A stretch of DNA of 57,691 bases from CAKRZE01 sp045617585 (GCA_045617585.1 JAZLIW010000127.1:1-57691), one strand, 5' to 3'; shown: positions 1 through 8,649, counted from the stretch's first letter. Notes: generated by a model from the sequence alone, not told the origin. A program made the numbers and translations.

Positions 1-385
1 AGGAGATCCCGGGATCCATGCCGGTCTCCGCCGCCTTGCCGCGCAGCTCGACCATCTGCAGCTCGGTACGCTGTTTGAACGACTTCGCGCCGTCGAAGAT
101 GCCGAGATCCAGGTCGGCGATCTCCTCGACGAAGGGCGGGAATTCCAGATAGATCACGTCGGTGTCGCTGATCTTATACGGGGAAATGATCGGGGACACC
201 GCCGCGAAGACGATCAGGACCAGGATGATCCACGCGGCGATGACGGAGGATTTGTTCTTCTTGAAGCGGAGGAACGCGTCGGCGAAGTAGCCGCGCGATT
301 TTGTCTGCAGCTTGGTATCGCGGATGACCGAGTCATACTGCGCGAAACGGAATTTTTCTCTCGGGATATGTTCGTAGGTTTCCAT
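1..385 (-). CDS. Peptide ABC transporter permease, OppC/DppC type (partial)
   Basis: This is the N-terminal 128 residues of a second permease of the oligopeptide importer; the gene runs off the left edge. The protein starts METYEHIPREKF and has a cytoplasmic leader of about 50 residues that ends in an FLRFKKNKSS motif. A single hydrophobic helix follows (AAWIILVLIVFAAVSPII), then an extracytoplasmic stretch. That layout is typical of OppC/DppC, where a long N-terminal tail precedes TM1. It starts 23 bases after the OppB-like gene stops, with a purine-rich GAAAAG Shine-Dalgarno region just upstream. The ATPase subunits would be expected beyond the window. The family call is firm; the substrate (peptide or other) is inferred. 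Confidence 0.85.
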   Translation of the reverse strand, partial: METYEHIPREKFRFAQYDSVIRDTKLQTKSRGYFADAFLRFKKNKSSVIAAWIILVLIVFAAVSPIISPYKISDTDVIYLEFPPFVEEIADLDLGIFDGAKSFKQRTELQMVELRGKAAETGMDPGIS

Positions 386-408
386 CTTTTCTCTTCCTTT
401 CCCGAGGA

Positions 409-1383
409 TCACTTCTTCGATCCCATACGGATACGGGGATCGATGAAGCCGTAGCTGATATCGAACACAATGCTGGCGACCAGCCCGATCGTCGTATAGA
501 AGACGGTGTCGAGCATGAACAGGTTATAGTCGTTCGCGTTGATGGAATACAAATACAGATTGCCGACGCCGGGGACCGAGAAGATCTTCTCGAGGATCAG
601 GGAGCCGGAGAGGATCCCGATGAACTCACTGATGATCGCGGGCAGGACGACGACCATGCAGTTCTTCAGTGCGTGGCGGACCGTTGCCTGCGCACGGGTC
701 AGACCCTTGGTGCGGGCAAGCAGCATGAATTCACCGGTCAGGACCTCGGTCAGCTCCGCGCGCGTGGTACGGGTAAAGCCCGCGATCACGCCGAAGGAAC
801 CGGCAAGGATGCAGGGGATCATGCTGACGAACATTCTTCCGGAGAACCAGCTTTCACCCGGCTTCAGCGCGTTCAGGAGCAGCGGGAACAGGCCCAGCTT
901 GAAGCAGAGGAAATACTGGATGAGGAAGGCGTAAACGAAGCTCGGCACCGAGATGACGATCATCGTCAGGGTCGAGATCGTGTAATCGATCCACGTGTTC
1001 TTCTTCAGCGCTGCCCAGATACCGAGCAGGATGCCGACGGGGATCGACCAGATGATCGTGTAAAGATTGATGATCATCGATGCGGGAAGCTTCTCCGCAA
1101 AGATGTCGATCGCGTTTTTACCGAAATAGTTGGCGGAGGTACAAACGCCCCACTCGAATTTCGTAAAGATATTTTTCAGAAAGATCCCGAACTGAACGAG
1201 ATACGGCTTATTGTAGCCGAATGCCTCGCGCTGTGCCTCGATCATCTTCGTATGAGGGTCACCGATCGGCAGTTCGGGCAGTGGCAGCATTCTGACGAGC
1301 ACAAAGCAGATGAACGTAATGATGAGCAGGGTGAAGCACATCAGTATGAATCTCTGCAATGCGTATTTTCCCATGGATCGCAT
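409..1383 (-). CDS. Peptide ABC transporter permease, OppB/DppB type
   Basis: Integral membrane subunit of an oligopeptide/dipeptide-type ABC importer. I chose the start MRSMGKYALQRF (324 residues) because a GGAGG site lies 9 bases upstream; a 19-residue extension in frame has no such site. It shows TM1 (ILMCFTLLIITFICFVLVR), the extracytoplasmic region usual for OppB (GYNKPYLVQFGIFLKNIF), several further helices, and a cytoplasmic EAA-like loop around RTTRAELTEVLTGEFMLLARTKGLTRAQ. The C-terminal ISYGFIDPRIR is the DPR ending seen in the family. The upstream binding protein and downstream OppC confirm the role. A strong hairpin lies between this gene and the binding protein. Confidence 0.93.
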   Translation of the reverse strand: MRSMGKYALQRFILMCFTLLIITFICFVLVRMLPLPELPIGDPHTKMIEAQREAFGYNKPYLVQFGIFLKNIFTKFEWGVCTSANYFGKNAIDIFAEKLPASMIINLYTIIWSIPVGILLGIWAALKKNTWIDYTISTLTMIVISVPSFVYAFLIQYFLCFKLGLFPLLLNALKPGESWFSGRMFVSMIPCILAGSFGVIAGFTRTTRAELTEVLTGEFMLLARTKGLTRAQATVRHALKNCMVVVLPAIISEFIGILSGSLILEKIFSVPGVGNLYLYSINANDYNLFMLDTVFYTTIGLVASIVFDISYGFIDPRIRMGSKK

Positions 1384-1479
1384 ATTTTGTATCCTCCGGA
1401 TCGAATCTTGATATACAAACAGAGAATCCGCGGCACACAAATGCCCCGGAAACCCGAGAATTTCCTATGTTAAAAGGGT

Positions 1480-1519
1480 CCGCGGCGGAGACTGCCGTTT
1501 CCGGCAGTCTCCGCTGCGG
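1480..1519 (-). promoter_or_regulatory. Intercistronic hairpin between binding protein and permease genes
   Basis: A nearly perfect inverted repeat spans these bases. The inner arms (1485-1497 and 1502-1514) are 13 bp and fully complementary, and the stem extends outward to about 18 bp with one G-T pair. On the minus-strand mRNA the loop is GAAA, a stable tetraloop. Only a short CUUUU follows, so it would be a weak terminator at best. Such structures after a binding-protein gene usually protect the upstream mRNA from 3' decay or lower permease expression. Confidence 0.8.
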
Positions 1520-1548
1520 TCAGATCAGGCGCGTGTCACGCGCACGGA

Positions 1549-4140
1549 TCAATACTTGAGTTCGTTGTTGTTTTCAGCAACGTAGGCAGCCCACTCGGTA
1601 TCGTTGTAGTTGTACTTGAGGTACGTGATACCGCCGCGGCCCATGATGGGATTGTACTCGTCTCTGACGTAGTAGACTTCCTTGGACAGAAGCGCCATGG
1701 AACCATCCTGAAGCATCGGGATGTAGTCGTAGGTCATGAGGATCTTGCTCTCGAGAGCAGCAAGGATCGTCAGACGGGTTTCGATGTCGGCAATGCCGTC
1801 ACCGAAGCAGTAGGACTTGCCGTCGATCTCAACGGTCGTGCCGTTCAGAGCGTCGGACCAATCCTTCAGGGACATCTTGACCTTCTCGGTCTTGGGAGTC
1901 GCGTCGATCGCAGCGGTGTTGACCTCGAGCTCGAGCTCAACGGCGGAAGCGTTGAACCACTTCGCGTCGTACTGCTTGGAGGGGTTGACGTAGCAGTCGG
2001 TGATGGAGAACGGGTTCAGAGCGGAACCGGACCAACCGCCGAGGACGGTGTCGGACAGACCGTTTCTGCTGTTGTCGGACCCTGCGTTGCCGAGAGGAGC
2101 GGACTCAACGAAGACGACCTTGCCGGCGAAAGGCGTGTCAACGAGAACGGAGGCAAGCTTTTCGTTGAGGTAAGACAGGGTCTTCTCGATGAAGTCGGAG
2201 TGAGAGGAAGAAGCGTACTCGATCTGGATCGTCTGATCGGAGGTCTTGCCGTCAGCGGAGGTGATGAAGCCCTTTTCGAGAGCCTCGTTGAACGCCTCGG
2301 TGAACAGAGCCTTAGCGGCCTCGGGATCGTAACCGGTGATGGAATCAACGGCAGCGTCCAGAGAATCGAACTTGGAAACGTCGACGGAGTAGAAATCGCA
2401 CAGAGCCTTCTTCGCGGCGTCGGTGTCACGGTACTTGGAACCGGACTCGGGATCGTAGATATACGCGTCACCGATCAGACCGTAACCGCCGGAACGGGCG
2501 GGAGAGACCGCGGAGCAGAGCGCTTCCTTATCGTACGTAACGGCGATCGCCTTACGGAAGGAAACGAGCGTCATGGTCTGGAGGTCATACTTGGTGGTGT
2601 CGAAGCCTTCGTTTGCTTCTCTGTCTGCAATGGCCTGTTCGTAGCCGTTGAAGATGAAGAAGAAGATGGTCTCGGAAGGAGTTGCGTAGCAGTACTCGGA
2701 GTTTCTGTACTCGTCGTAGTCTTCGGTCTGGAGGCCGTAACCCATCAGTTTACCCTGCAGGAACAGGAGCTTACGGGCAGCGGAATCCTCGACGACCTGG
2801 GTGTCGATCGCGGTGGTCTGGTACATCGGATAGAGCTTGCCGTCCTCGGGGTCAACGTAGACGTGCTTCTCGTCGGTATAGCCGAACCACTTTTCGTTTC
2901 TGGAGAAGTGCATCGCCTTATCGGTCTGGAAGGAATCCATGACGTAAGGACCGTAGGACATGGTGGTCTCAACACTGGTGTTGTAGTCGGTCGTCCAGGC
3001 GTCGGAGCCCTCGACCTGCTTGGTCTTGTACAGGGGCTCGTAAACGATCCAGTTGCCGGACAGGTTGTAGAGGAGGTTGAAGCCTGCGAGGGACTTGTTC
3101 AGAACGAGGGTGAACTTGTACTCGTCGTTCTTGAAGATACCGACGTTATCGAAGGAGTAGTTGTCGGCATACGCCTTTGCTTCTACGTAGTAAGCGTAGA
3201 GGTCGTCCTCGGTCTCGCCCCATGCGGGGTTGCCGGTGGTAACGTCGGCGATCCAGGGATAGGTCTCATCGGTCAGCGGAACGAGACCGTTCTCGTCCAT
3301 CTTCGCGAGCAGTTCTTCCCAGTGAGCGGTTCCGAAGTAACCGTCGCCGTAAGCGTCAACGTAGGTCTTCAGGGTGTCGCCGCCGAGCCATTCGGTGAGG
3401 ACGTAGTCAAGACCGATGTACATCTTGTTGCCGTCGGGCGTGACGTACTGGCCGTCGTCACCCTTGGTGAGATCGGCAAGAGCGTACGCATTGTTGATGG
3501 CGTTCTCAAGGTACGCGGTGCTGCCCTGATAGAAGTAGTTGTCGGCGTTGGCAATGGAGAAGTCGCCGTCCATGTAGTCGGAAGCGCGGTAGTTGTTCAG
3601 CTTGGGATCAAAGAGGAGCTTCATCGAGTTGACGTAGTTGTCCGCGTTGATCTTTTCGCCGTTCTGCCAGACCGCAAGCTGGTTCAGAGAGATCTCATAC
3701 GCGTAGCCAGCCTTGGCATCTTCCGGAATGTGGTAGGGGTTGCCCTCAATCGCCTTGATCTTTTCGGTCACGTCGACGGGCAGTTCGGCTGCCATCTCGG
3801 GGAGGATGACGTAGCCTTCGTAGGGCTTTTTTCCTTCAACGGGATGGAGCTCGTCGTTGAAGTAGAAGGAGTACAGACCGGTGGAGAGGAAGTCCATGGG
3901 GTAGGACTGGTCAGAGGTCTGATAGGTGTGGGGGTTCCAGTTGTTGGAAAGCGTGGAAACGGAATCCCAGTAGGTGTAATCGCCGCTGAAAACGACGACT
4001 TCTCTTGCGGGCGTGGTTTCGCCTTCGGTTTCACCGGTGGTTTCCTTCGGTTCGCCGGGCTTCTTGATGCAGGAAGCGAACGCGAAGACCATAACGAGAG
4101 CCAGAAGCGCCGCAAGAACGCGGATCATTGACTTTTTCAT
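1549..4140 (-). CDS. Oligopeptide-binding lipoprotein (SBP_bac_5 type), very large
   Basis: Extracytoplasmic solute receptor of the importer, 863 residues. The signal peptide ends in a lipobox (FASC, Cys24), followed by a Thr/Glu-rich linker, so it should be membrane-anchored by lipid. The order of elements (NWNPHTYQTSD near the N-terminus, NADNYVNSMKLLFDPKLNN, then SYGPYVMDSFQTDKAMHFSRNEKW and LVSFRKAIAVTYDKEAL) follows family 5 peptide-binding proteins. Members are usually 500-600 residues, so this one carries roughly 250 extra residues spread as insertions. A consensus promoter lies at 4286-4314, and a hairpin separates it from the permease genes. Peptide specificity is inferred from family only. 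Confidence 0.92.
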   Translation of the reverse strand: MKKSMIRVLAALLALVMVFAFASCIKKPGEPKETTGETEGETTPAREVVVFSGDYTYWDSVSTLSNNWNPHTYQTSDQSYPMDFLSTGLYSFYFNDELHPVEGKKPYEGYVILPEMAAELPVDVTEKIKAIEGNPYHIPEDAKAGYAYEISLNQLAVWQNGEKINADNYVNSMKLLFDPKLNNYRASDYMDGDFSIANADNYFYQGSTAYLENAINNAYALADLTKGDDGQYVTPDGNKMYIGLDYVLTEWLGGDTLKTYVDAYGDGYFGTAHWEELLAKMDENGLVPLTDETYPWIADVTTGNPAWGETEDDLYAYYVEAKAYADNYSFDNVGIFKNDEYKFTLVLNKSLAGFNLLYNLSGNWIVYEPLYKTKQVEGSDAWTTDYNTSVETTMSYGPYVMDSFQTDKAMHFSRNEKWFGYTDEKHVYVDPEDGKLYPMYQTTAIDTQVVEDSAARKLLFLQGKLMGYGLQTEDYDEYRNSEYCYATPSETIFFFIFNGYEQAIADREANEGFDTTKYDLQTMTLVSFRKAIAVTYDKEALCSAVSPARSGGYGLIGDAYIYDPESGSKYRDTDAAKKALCDFYSVDVSKFDSLDAAVDSITGYDPEAAKALFTEAFNEALEKGFITSADGKTSDQTIQIEYASSSHSDFIEKTLSYLNEKLASVLVDTPFAGKVVFVESAPLGNAGSDNSRNGLSDTVLGGWSGSALNPFSITDCYVNPSKQYDAKWFNASAVELELEVNTAAIDATPKTEKVKMSLKDWSDALNGTTVEIDGKSYCFGDGIADIETRLTILAALESKILMTYDYIPMLQDGSMALLSKEVYYVRDEYNPIMGRGGITYLKYNYNDTEWAAYVAENNNELKY

Positions 4141-4285
4141 CGCAAAATCTCCTGTTTCAGATTTTTATTGTTTTGCTTTTTTGTTTCCGAACGTGCGCTC
4201 TCCGGCTCCGGAAGAAACACTTCCCCCTGAAAAGAATTCCTGCCAAAAGGACGGTTTTACGCATTTTCGTATCAGAAATCAATAA

Positions 4286-4314
4286 ATTATAACAAATAAG
4301 AAGTCTCTTGTCAA
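4286..4314 (-). promoter_or_regulatory. Sigma-A promoter of the oligopeptide operon
   Basis: On the minus strand TTGACA (4309-4314) and TATAAT (4286-4291) are separated by 17 bases. The -10 is preceded by TGT, an extended -10. Both hexamers match consensus exactly. Confidence 0.9.
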
Positions 4315-4405
4315 TAGTTTTCCTTATTTTTCACGGTTTTGAGCCCCGAAATTCGTTATTTCGTCATATTGTTTTATTTTTGCTTACAGATGTTGCCCGA
4401 ATATG

Positions 4406-4435
4406 AAAAGAATGGAGAGATTATCCCCATTCTTT
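4406..4435 (-). terminator. Probable rho-independent terminator of the M16/esterase operon
   Basis: On the minus strand AAAGAATGG pairs with CCATTCTTT around an 11-base loop, ending in TTTT. It lies about 16 bases after the esterase stop. The stem is AT-rich, so its strength is uncertain. Confidence 0.55.
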
Positions 4436-4450
4436 CGTTCCCGTTCGTTT

Positions 4451-5449
4451 TCAGCCGCGCGGATACAGTCCCGCCCGCGTGAGCGCCGCGGCAAGACGCG
4501 TGCCGTAGACCCGGTAACCGCGGTCGTTCGGATGCGCGGCATCACGGAAATATTGCGGGTCATGCGGAACCAGCGACGCCCCGTCGATCACGTTCACGCC
4601 CGCACTTTCGTACGCCTCCCGGAACTTCCGGTCAAGGAAGCGGAAGCGTGCCGCGGTCTCCGGATCGGCCTCCGGCGTACACCAGAGCGGCAGGATGCCG
4701 ACCGCGGGAACGTTCTCCCACACTTCCTTTACGCGGCGGGCAAAAGCCTCCGTCTCGGTCCGGATCTCCTCCGCGGTCTTCCTGCCGCGGTCGTTGTGAC
4801 CGTACGCCATGACGATCAGCTTCGGCTCACAGACCTTTTCCACCGTCGCCGCGTCGTAGACGTAGCCGCTGTTCCCCTGATTGAGGATCCGCGCGTCCAG
4901 CCTCCGCCCGAGCACGGATGCCATCGTGCGGGAGGGATGATCCGCGCCGGCCCCGTGGGTGATCGAATCGCCGAAGAGCAGGATATCCGTCCCGGGCGCG
5001 AAATACGGGCGGAAAAAAGTCGCGCCCTTCAGCTCCGCCTCACGCAGGAGGGAGACCGTGAAATACGACAGGTACAGCGTGATCCGCCGCGTCTTTTTCT
5101 TGCGGAAGGAGACGCGCAGCGTCTCTCCCGCGGGCGCGGAACGTACGAGGACCCCGTCCGCAAGAAGATCGTTCGCCATCCGCGGTGCGTCGTTGATCAG
5201 TTCGTACCCGCCGAAGGAAAAGGTGACCGCGTCCGCGTCGGTCAAAAGATCGACGGTCACGCCCGCACCGCCAAAGCAGTTGCGTCCGAAATACCCGTCG
5301 AAATACGGGTCCGGGAACCGCTCCTTCGGCAGGAAGAAATACCCGGTCTGCGCCTCCGTGAACCGGTGCAGTTTCAGTCCGAGTTCCGTTTTTTCCGACC
5401 GGACGGCACCGGTCACCGCGGTCAGGAGTTCGTTTTCGTTCAGGATCAT
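4451..5449 (-). CDS. SGNH/GDSL-type esterase with N-terminal beta domain
   Basis: Predicted serine ester hydrolase, 332 residues from MILNENELL. The SGNH blocks are in order: GDSITHG (nucleophile Ser near residue 162), NQGNSG (block II), YGHND (block III Asn) and DAAHPNDRGY near the C-terminus (catalytic Asp and His). About 150 residues with beta-rich character precede the catalytic domain, as in two-domain carbohydrate esterases. No signal peptide is visible, so it is probably cytoplasmic. A start 33 bases earlier would overlap the upstream M16 stop as ATGA; I prefer 5449 because an AGG-rich site lies at proper distance. It is co-transcribed with the M16 peptidase. The substrate is unknown; deacetylation of sugars is plausible. 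Confidence 0.85.
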   Translation of the reverse strand: MILNENELLTAVTGAVRSEKTELGLKLHRFTEAQTGYFFLPKERFPDPYFDGYFGRNCFGGAGVTVDLLTDADAVTFSFGGYELINDAPRMANDLLADGVLVRSAPAGETLRVSFRKKKTRRITLYLSYFTVSLLREAELKGATFFRPYFAPGTDILLFGDSITHGAGADHPSRTMASVLGRRLDARILNQGNSGYVYDAATVEKVCEPKLIVMAYGHNDRGRKTAEEIRTETEAFARRVKEVWENVPAVGILPLWCTPEADPETAARFRFLDRKFREAYESAGVNVIDGASLVPHDPQYFRDAAHPNDRGYRVYGTRLAAALTRAGLYPRG

Positions 5450-5478
5450 ATCCGTTTTCCTTTCCCTATGTGAATGAA

Positions 5479-6762
5479 TCATCCGAGGGCGGAGAAGATC
5501 TCTCCGAGCCCGCAGCTTTCGATGAAAGCCCGGTTCCCTTTGAACGACGCGGTCAGGTTGCGGCAGACGAACAGCCGCTTCGCCGCCCGCATCAGGTCCT
5601 CCTTCGTGATCCCGTCGAACCGACCGAGATCGGGCGAACCGTAATCGACCGGCTGCCCCGCAAGGACGTGTCCGTCGTACGCGAGGCTCCAGTTGAGCTC
5701 CTCCGCATTGTCCTGCTCCGCCGTCACCAGAGCGGCAGTACCGTTCTTCACGGCATCAAACGAAAATTCCCCGTTCTTGACACGGTCGAGCGCCGCAATC
5801 ACGCTGCGGACCGAGCGGACGAGGTCACGCTTCGAGACCTCGTATTCCAGTTTGATCACACTGATATTGTCGTACTGCTCGAGCGTGTAGTCGAAGGAAT
5901 AGACCACGGGATCGTCCTCCGACAGCATGAGATACACAAGCGCCGCTTCCCCGCGGAAAAGCGCGGCGCAGATCAGCTCGCGCACGCCGGAGGGGCAGAC
6001 GGCGTTATCGACGTCGAAGCAGATCGCCGCACGGTAATACGTCTCGTTCTTCACGGGGAAGGAGAGCTGCCGTTTACCGAACGCGGCGGGGACCGGGGCA
6101 AGATTCCTCCTCTTTTCCCTGCTCTCCGGCAGATCGAGAGCGGCGGCAGCGTTCTCGAACAGGGTCAGGTCCGCGTCGCTCACGCAGCCGGTCAGGAAGA
6201 AAAACAGATTGTCCCGCGTCAGGATCGAGGCGCGGAATTCGTTTAGCCGCCGGATCGGGATCCGGTCGACCGTCGCGCAGGTGCCCGTGATCGGCCGCAT
6301 CAGCGGCGTCCCCGCCCAGACGTGGGAATCCGAGAAGAAGGAAAGCGTCGACTTTTCGTCGTCCTCCCGGATCTCGGACTTAATGCGCTTTTTTTCCGCG
6401 CGGTACTCTTCCCCGCTGACCGTGATCCCGTCAAATACCGAGATCAGGATCTTCACCGCGAGCGAAAAGCCCGCGGGGCTCCCCGAGACGTAGAAATTCA
6501 CGAATTCCCGGTAGGTCACCGCGTTGAAGGTCAGCCCGTTCGCACTCAGCAGCTCGTAGAAATTGCCGGGGAATTTCTTTTTGACGTTGCGGAAAACCGT
6601 ATGCTCGAACAGATGCGTGATACCGTTTTCCGTTTCATCCTCATACATGGACCCCGCCCGGACGTACAGCCCGAGGCAGAAACGGTGCAGCGAAGGGTTC
6701 AGCGCATAACAGCACCGGATCCCGCCCACCGTTTTTTCGGTTTCTTTCGTTACGTGAGACAT
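5479..6762 (-). CDS. M16 family zinc metallopeptidase (insulinase-like)
   Basis: A 427-residue M16-type protein. The inverted zinc motif HLFEH is at residues 50-54, following GITHLFEH as in processing peptidases; a downstream Glu in KKRIKSEIRED is the likely third zinc ligand. Length fits a single M16 unit with an active N-terminal and an inactive C-terminal half-domain. There is no signal peptide. M16 proteins of Gram-positive bacteria often occur as pairs of active and inactive genes; no partner is present here, so it may form a homodimer. It leads a two-gene unit with the SGNH esterase from the promoter at 6805-6833. Peptide substrate is unknown. Confidence 0.88.
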   Translation of the reverse strand: MSHVTKETEKTVGGIRCCYALNPSLHRFCLGLYVRAGSMYEDETENGITHLFEHTVFRNVKKKFPGNFYELLSANGLTFNAVTYREFVNFYVSGSPAGFSLAVKILISVFDGITVSGEEYRAEKKRIKSEIREDDEKSTLSFFSDSHVWAGTPLMRPITGTCATVDRIPIRRLNEFRASILTRDNLFFFLTGCVSDADLTLFENAAAALDLPESREKRRNLAPVPAAFGKRQLSFPVKNETYYRAAICFDVDNAVCPSGVRELICAALFRGEAALVYLMLSEDDPVVYSFDYTLEQYDNISVIKLEYEVSKRDLVRSVRSVIAALDRVKNGEFSFDAVKNGTAALVTAEQDNAEELNWSLAYDGHVLAGQPVDYGSPDLGRFDGITKEDLMRAAKRLFVCRNLTASFKGNRAFIESCGLGEIFSALG

Positions 6763-6804
6763 CCGTCTTCATCCTTTTCTTTGTGAGCCGTTTCGTTTTT
6801 GTTT

Positions 6805-6833
6805 ATCATACCACGGGAAGCGGCAGTTGTCAA
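6805..6833 (-). promoter_or_regulatory. Sigma-A promoter of the M16/esterase unit
   Basis: On the minus strand TTGACA (6828-6833), a 17-base spacer and TATGAT (6805-6810), preceded by TGG as an extended -10. It sits about 40 bases upstream of the M16 start. Confidence 0.85.
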
Positions 6834-6863
6834 TCGTTCGTCGGACAGTGACGCCGTTTTACG

Positions 6864-6908
6864 AAAAAAACGGTCCCCGGATACACCGTGACGGCGTATC
6901 GGGGACCG
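6864..6908 (-). terminator. Rho-independent terminator after the TRAP operon
   Basis: Minus-strand hairpin: CGGTCCCCGATAC pairs with GTATCCGGGGACCG (one bulged base), followed by seven T. It lies about 40 bases after the small membrane protein stop and isolates it from the M16 promoter. Confidence 0.9.
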
Positions 6909-6950
6909 CGGGCGGGCTTTCCGGACGTTCCGCATGGGAACGGGGCCGGA

Positions 6951-7238
6951 TCACGCCTTCTTATTGTCTTTTTTCTTAAACGGGTTCACCCATTTTGCGT
7001 TGCCGTTGAAATACTGAAGGAGGAAGCAGAACAGGACCGTGATGGTCGAAGCCTTGATCAGCCAGACGTAGTAAGTCTTTGAAAGGAAGTTGCAGATCTC
7101 CGCGGCGGTGTCGCCGCCGACGCAGAAAGCAGCCACGAAGCCGAAGAAGCCGAGACCGCCGAGGAAAAGACAGAGCGCAAGAGCGATCCCGATGATCCAT
7201 TCCAGAACGGACGCGATCTTTTTACATACGTTTTTCAT
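6951..7238 (-). CDS. Small two-helix membrane protein linked to the TRAP-type permease
   Basis: A 95-residue membrane protein with two hydrophobic helices (roughly residues 13-40 and 55-75), a short acidic/cysteine-containing loop between them, and a strongly basic tail (NPFKKKDNKKA). It starts 13 bases after the permease gene with a clear AGGAG site. The position is that of a TRAP small (DctQ-like) subunit, but DctQ proteins have four helices and 150-200 residues, so this would be a reduced form or an unrelated accessory. I do not recognise the family; the functional link to the permease is inferred from operon position. Confidence 0.8.
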   Translation of the reverse strand: MKNVCKKIASVLEWIIGIALALCLFLGGLGFFGFVAAFCVGGDTAAEICNFLSKTYYVWLIKASTITVLFCFLLQYFNGNAKWVNPFKKKDNKKA

Positions 7239-7251
7239 TCCGTCACACTCC

Positions 7252-8649
7252 TTACAGTCCTAAGATCGGAAGCCATCCGAGAAGGACGATGACTTCAAGA
7301 AGATACTGTCCCGCGACCCACCAGAGGTCGTTCTTGATCGTCTTTCCGGGATCGGATTCGGCGATCGACATTCCGGCGTACATACCGAGTGCCAGAGGAG
7401 GCGTAATGCCGCACATAACGCCGCAGAAGCAGGGGAGCATTGCGGCAACGAGCGCGGGATTCGCGCCCTGCGCGTAGAACAGACCGATGAACAGTGCGCC
7501 GAAGATGGAAACGAGAGAGGAACCGGGGATGACCATGCCCATGAAGCAGGTGATCAGCGGAATGACGAACGCAAGTCCGATCTTCCCCATGTTCAGCCCT
7601 TCCAGGAACACGCCGAGCTCGGTCGTCGCTTCGATCTCGGTGAACAGCGCACCGATCATGTAACCGAAGAGGCAGGTGCCTACCGTGGACGCAATGCCCT
7701 TCGCGCTGGAGCTCATCATACGGATCAGGTTCTTCGGGCTGACCGCACTCTTGTTCTTGAACAGCATCACGATGATGGCGAAGATCGCGGCGATCCCCGC
7801 GACGAAGAACAGAAGCGCGCTGGAATACGACTTGGCGCCCGCTTTCCCGAGACGGTCAATGAAGATCGCGGAATCCGGGAACGAGGTGGCGTTGTTGAAG
7901 AAGAAGTCCACGATGAAGGGAACGAGGATGATCACCGGAAGGAGAAGACCCTGCCAGTTATTTTTGAAGGTTTCCTTCATGCTCGGGATCGCCGATTTCT
8001 CCATCGGTCTGATCTTATAGAACTTGACGAAGGCAAATACCATGATCAGCCTGGAGAGGATGAACCACAGGGAGCAGCCCCAGCAGATGACCCAGAAGGA
8101 GCCGATGGCCATCGTATCCTCGACGCCCTGAGAAGCCCAGAACGCGGTCAGCGCACCGAGCGCGGCAACAATATTGGAGGAAGGCGGGATCATGTTCCCG
8201 AGATAGCTGGCGTTGCTTTCGACATTGGCGGCAAGCTCCGGAGGGAAGCCGGATTCCTTCATGGCCTTGATCGTGATGACGCCGGTCGACATGACGTTCC
8301 CGGGGCCGGAGCCGGACAGAGCGCCCATAAAGCCGGACGCGACGACGGCAGCGTAGCCCGCACCTCCGGGGAGTCTGCCCAGCAGGGCAAGAATAAAGTT
8401 CACCGCGCCGTCGATGATCTTTGTCTTGGTCATGATGGCGGACATGCAGATGAAGACCACCATGGAATACAGCAGCGAGGTGGAAAGGCCCTTGTCGATA
8501 AAGCCCCAGAGGCTTCCCCACGTTCCGGTAACGGCTACCAGCACGAGAAAAGCCAATCCCATGGATTCCCATATCGGTCGCTTCATCAGCATAAACCAAA
8601 TGCAAATCACACCGAGCATGATCAACAGGTAAACGAGTGACATTGGCAT
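7252..8649 (-). CDS. TRAP-type transporter large permease subunit (DctM-like)
   Basis: A 465-residue protein with 11-12 hydrophobic helices, predicted to move an organic acid with sodium or protons. Recognition rests on the pair of re-entrant motifs GALSGSGPGNVMSTG (about residues 105-120) and NMIPPSSN (about 150-158), which match the SGS...G and IPPS motifs of TRAP large subunits, plus their repeat-like echo GMVIPGSS and CGITPPLALGMY in the second half. An AAAAAAGGAG site supports the start at 8649. No DctP or TAXI binding protein is in the window. The LysR gene upstream probably regulates it. The substrate cannot be read from sequence. Confidence 0.8.
   Translation of the reverse strand: MPMSLVYLLIMLGVICIWFMLMKRPIWESMGLAFLVLVAVTGTWGSLWGFIDKGLSTSLLYSMVVFICMSAIMTKTKIIDGAVNFILALLGRLPGGAGYAAVVASGFMGALSGSGPGNVMSTGVITIKAMKESGFPPELAANVESNASYLGNMIPPSSNIVAALGALTAFWASQGVEDTMAIGSFWVICWGCSLWFILSRLIMVFAFVKFYKIRPMEKSAIPSMKETFKNNWQGLLLPVIILVPFIVDFFFNNATSFPDSAIFIDRLGKAGAKSYSSALLFFVAGIAAIFAIIVMLFKNKSAVSPKNLIRMMSSSAKGIASTVGTCLFGYMIGALFTEIEATTELGVFLEGLNMGKIGLAFVIPLITCFMGMVIPGSSLVSIFGALFIGLFYAQGANPALVAAMLPCFCGVMCGITPPLALGMYAGMSIAESDPGKTIKNDLWWVAGQYLLEVIVLLGWLPILGL

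Larger units (their letters stand above)
4141..4450. other. Intergenic stretch between esterase and peptide operons
   Basis: These 310 bases hold no convincing gene. On the minus strand they contain, in transcription order, the terminator of the M16/esterase operon (4406-4435), an AT-rich stretch, the promoter of the peptide operon (4286-4314) and a leader of roughly 140 bases before the binding-protein start. Short frames here are shadows. Confidence 0.7.

Noticed and set aside
2200..4131. 643-codon open frame on the plus strand opposite the peptide-binding protein
   Set aside because: It is a shadow of the minus-strand gene produced by the codon bias of a GC-rich genome. It lacks a ribosome site, has Val/Gly-rich low-complexity composition and no domain pattern, while the opposite strand has a lipobox and family motifs.
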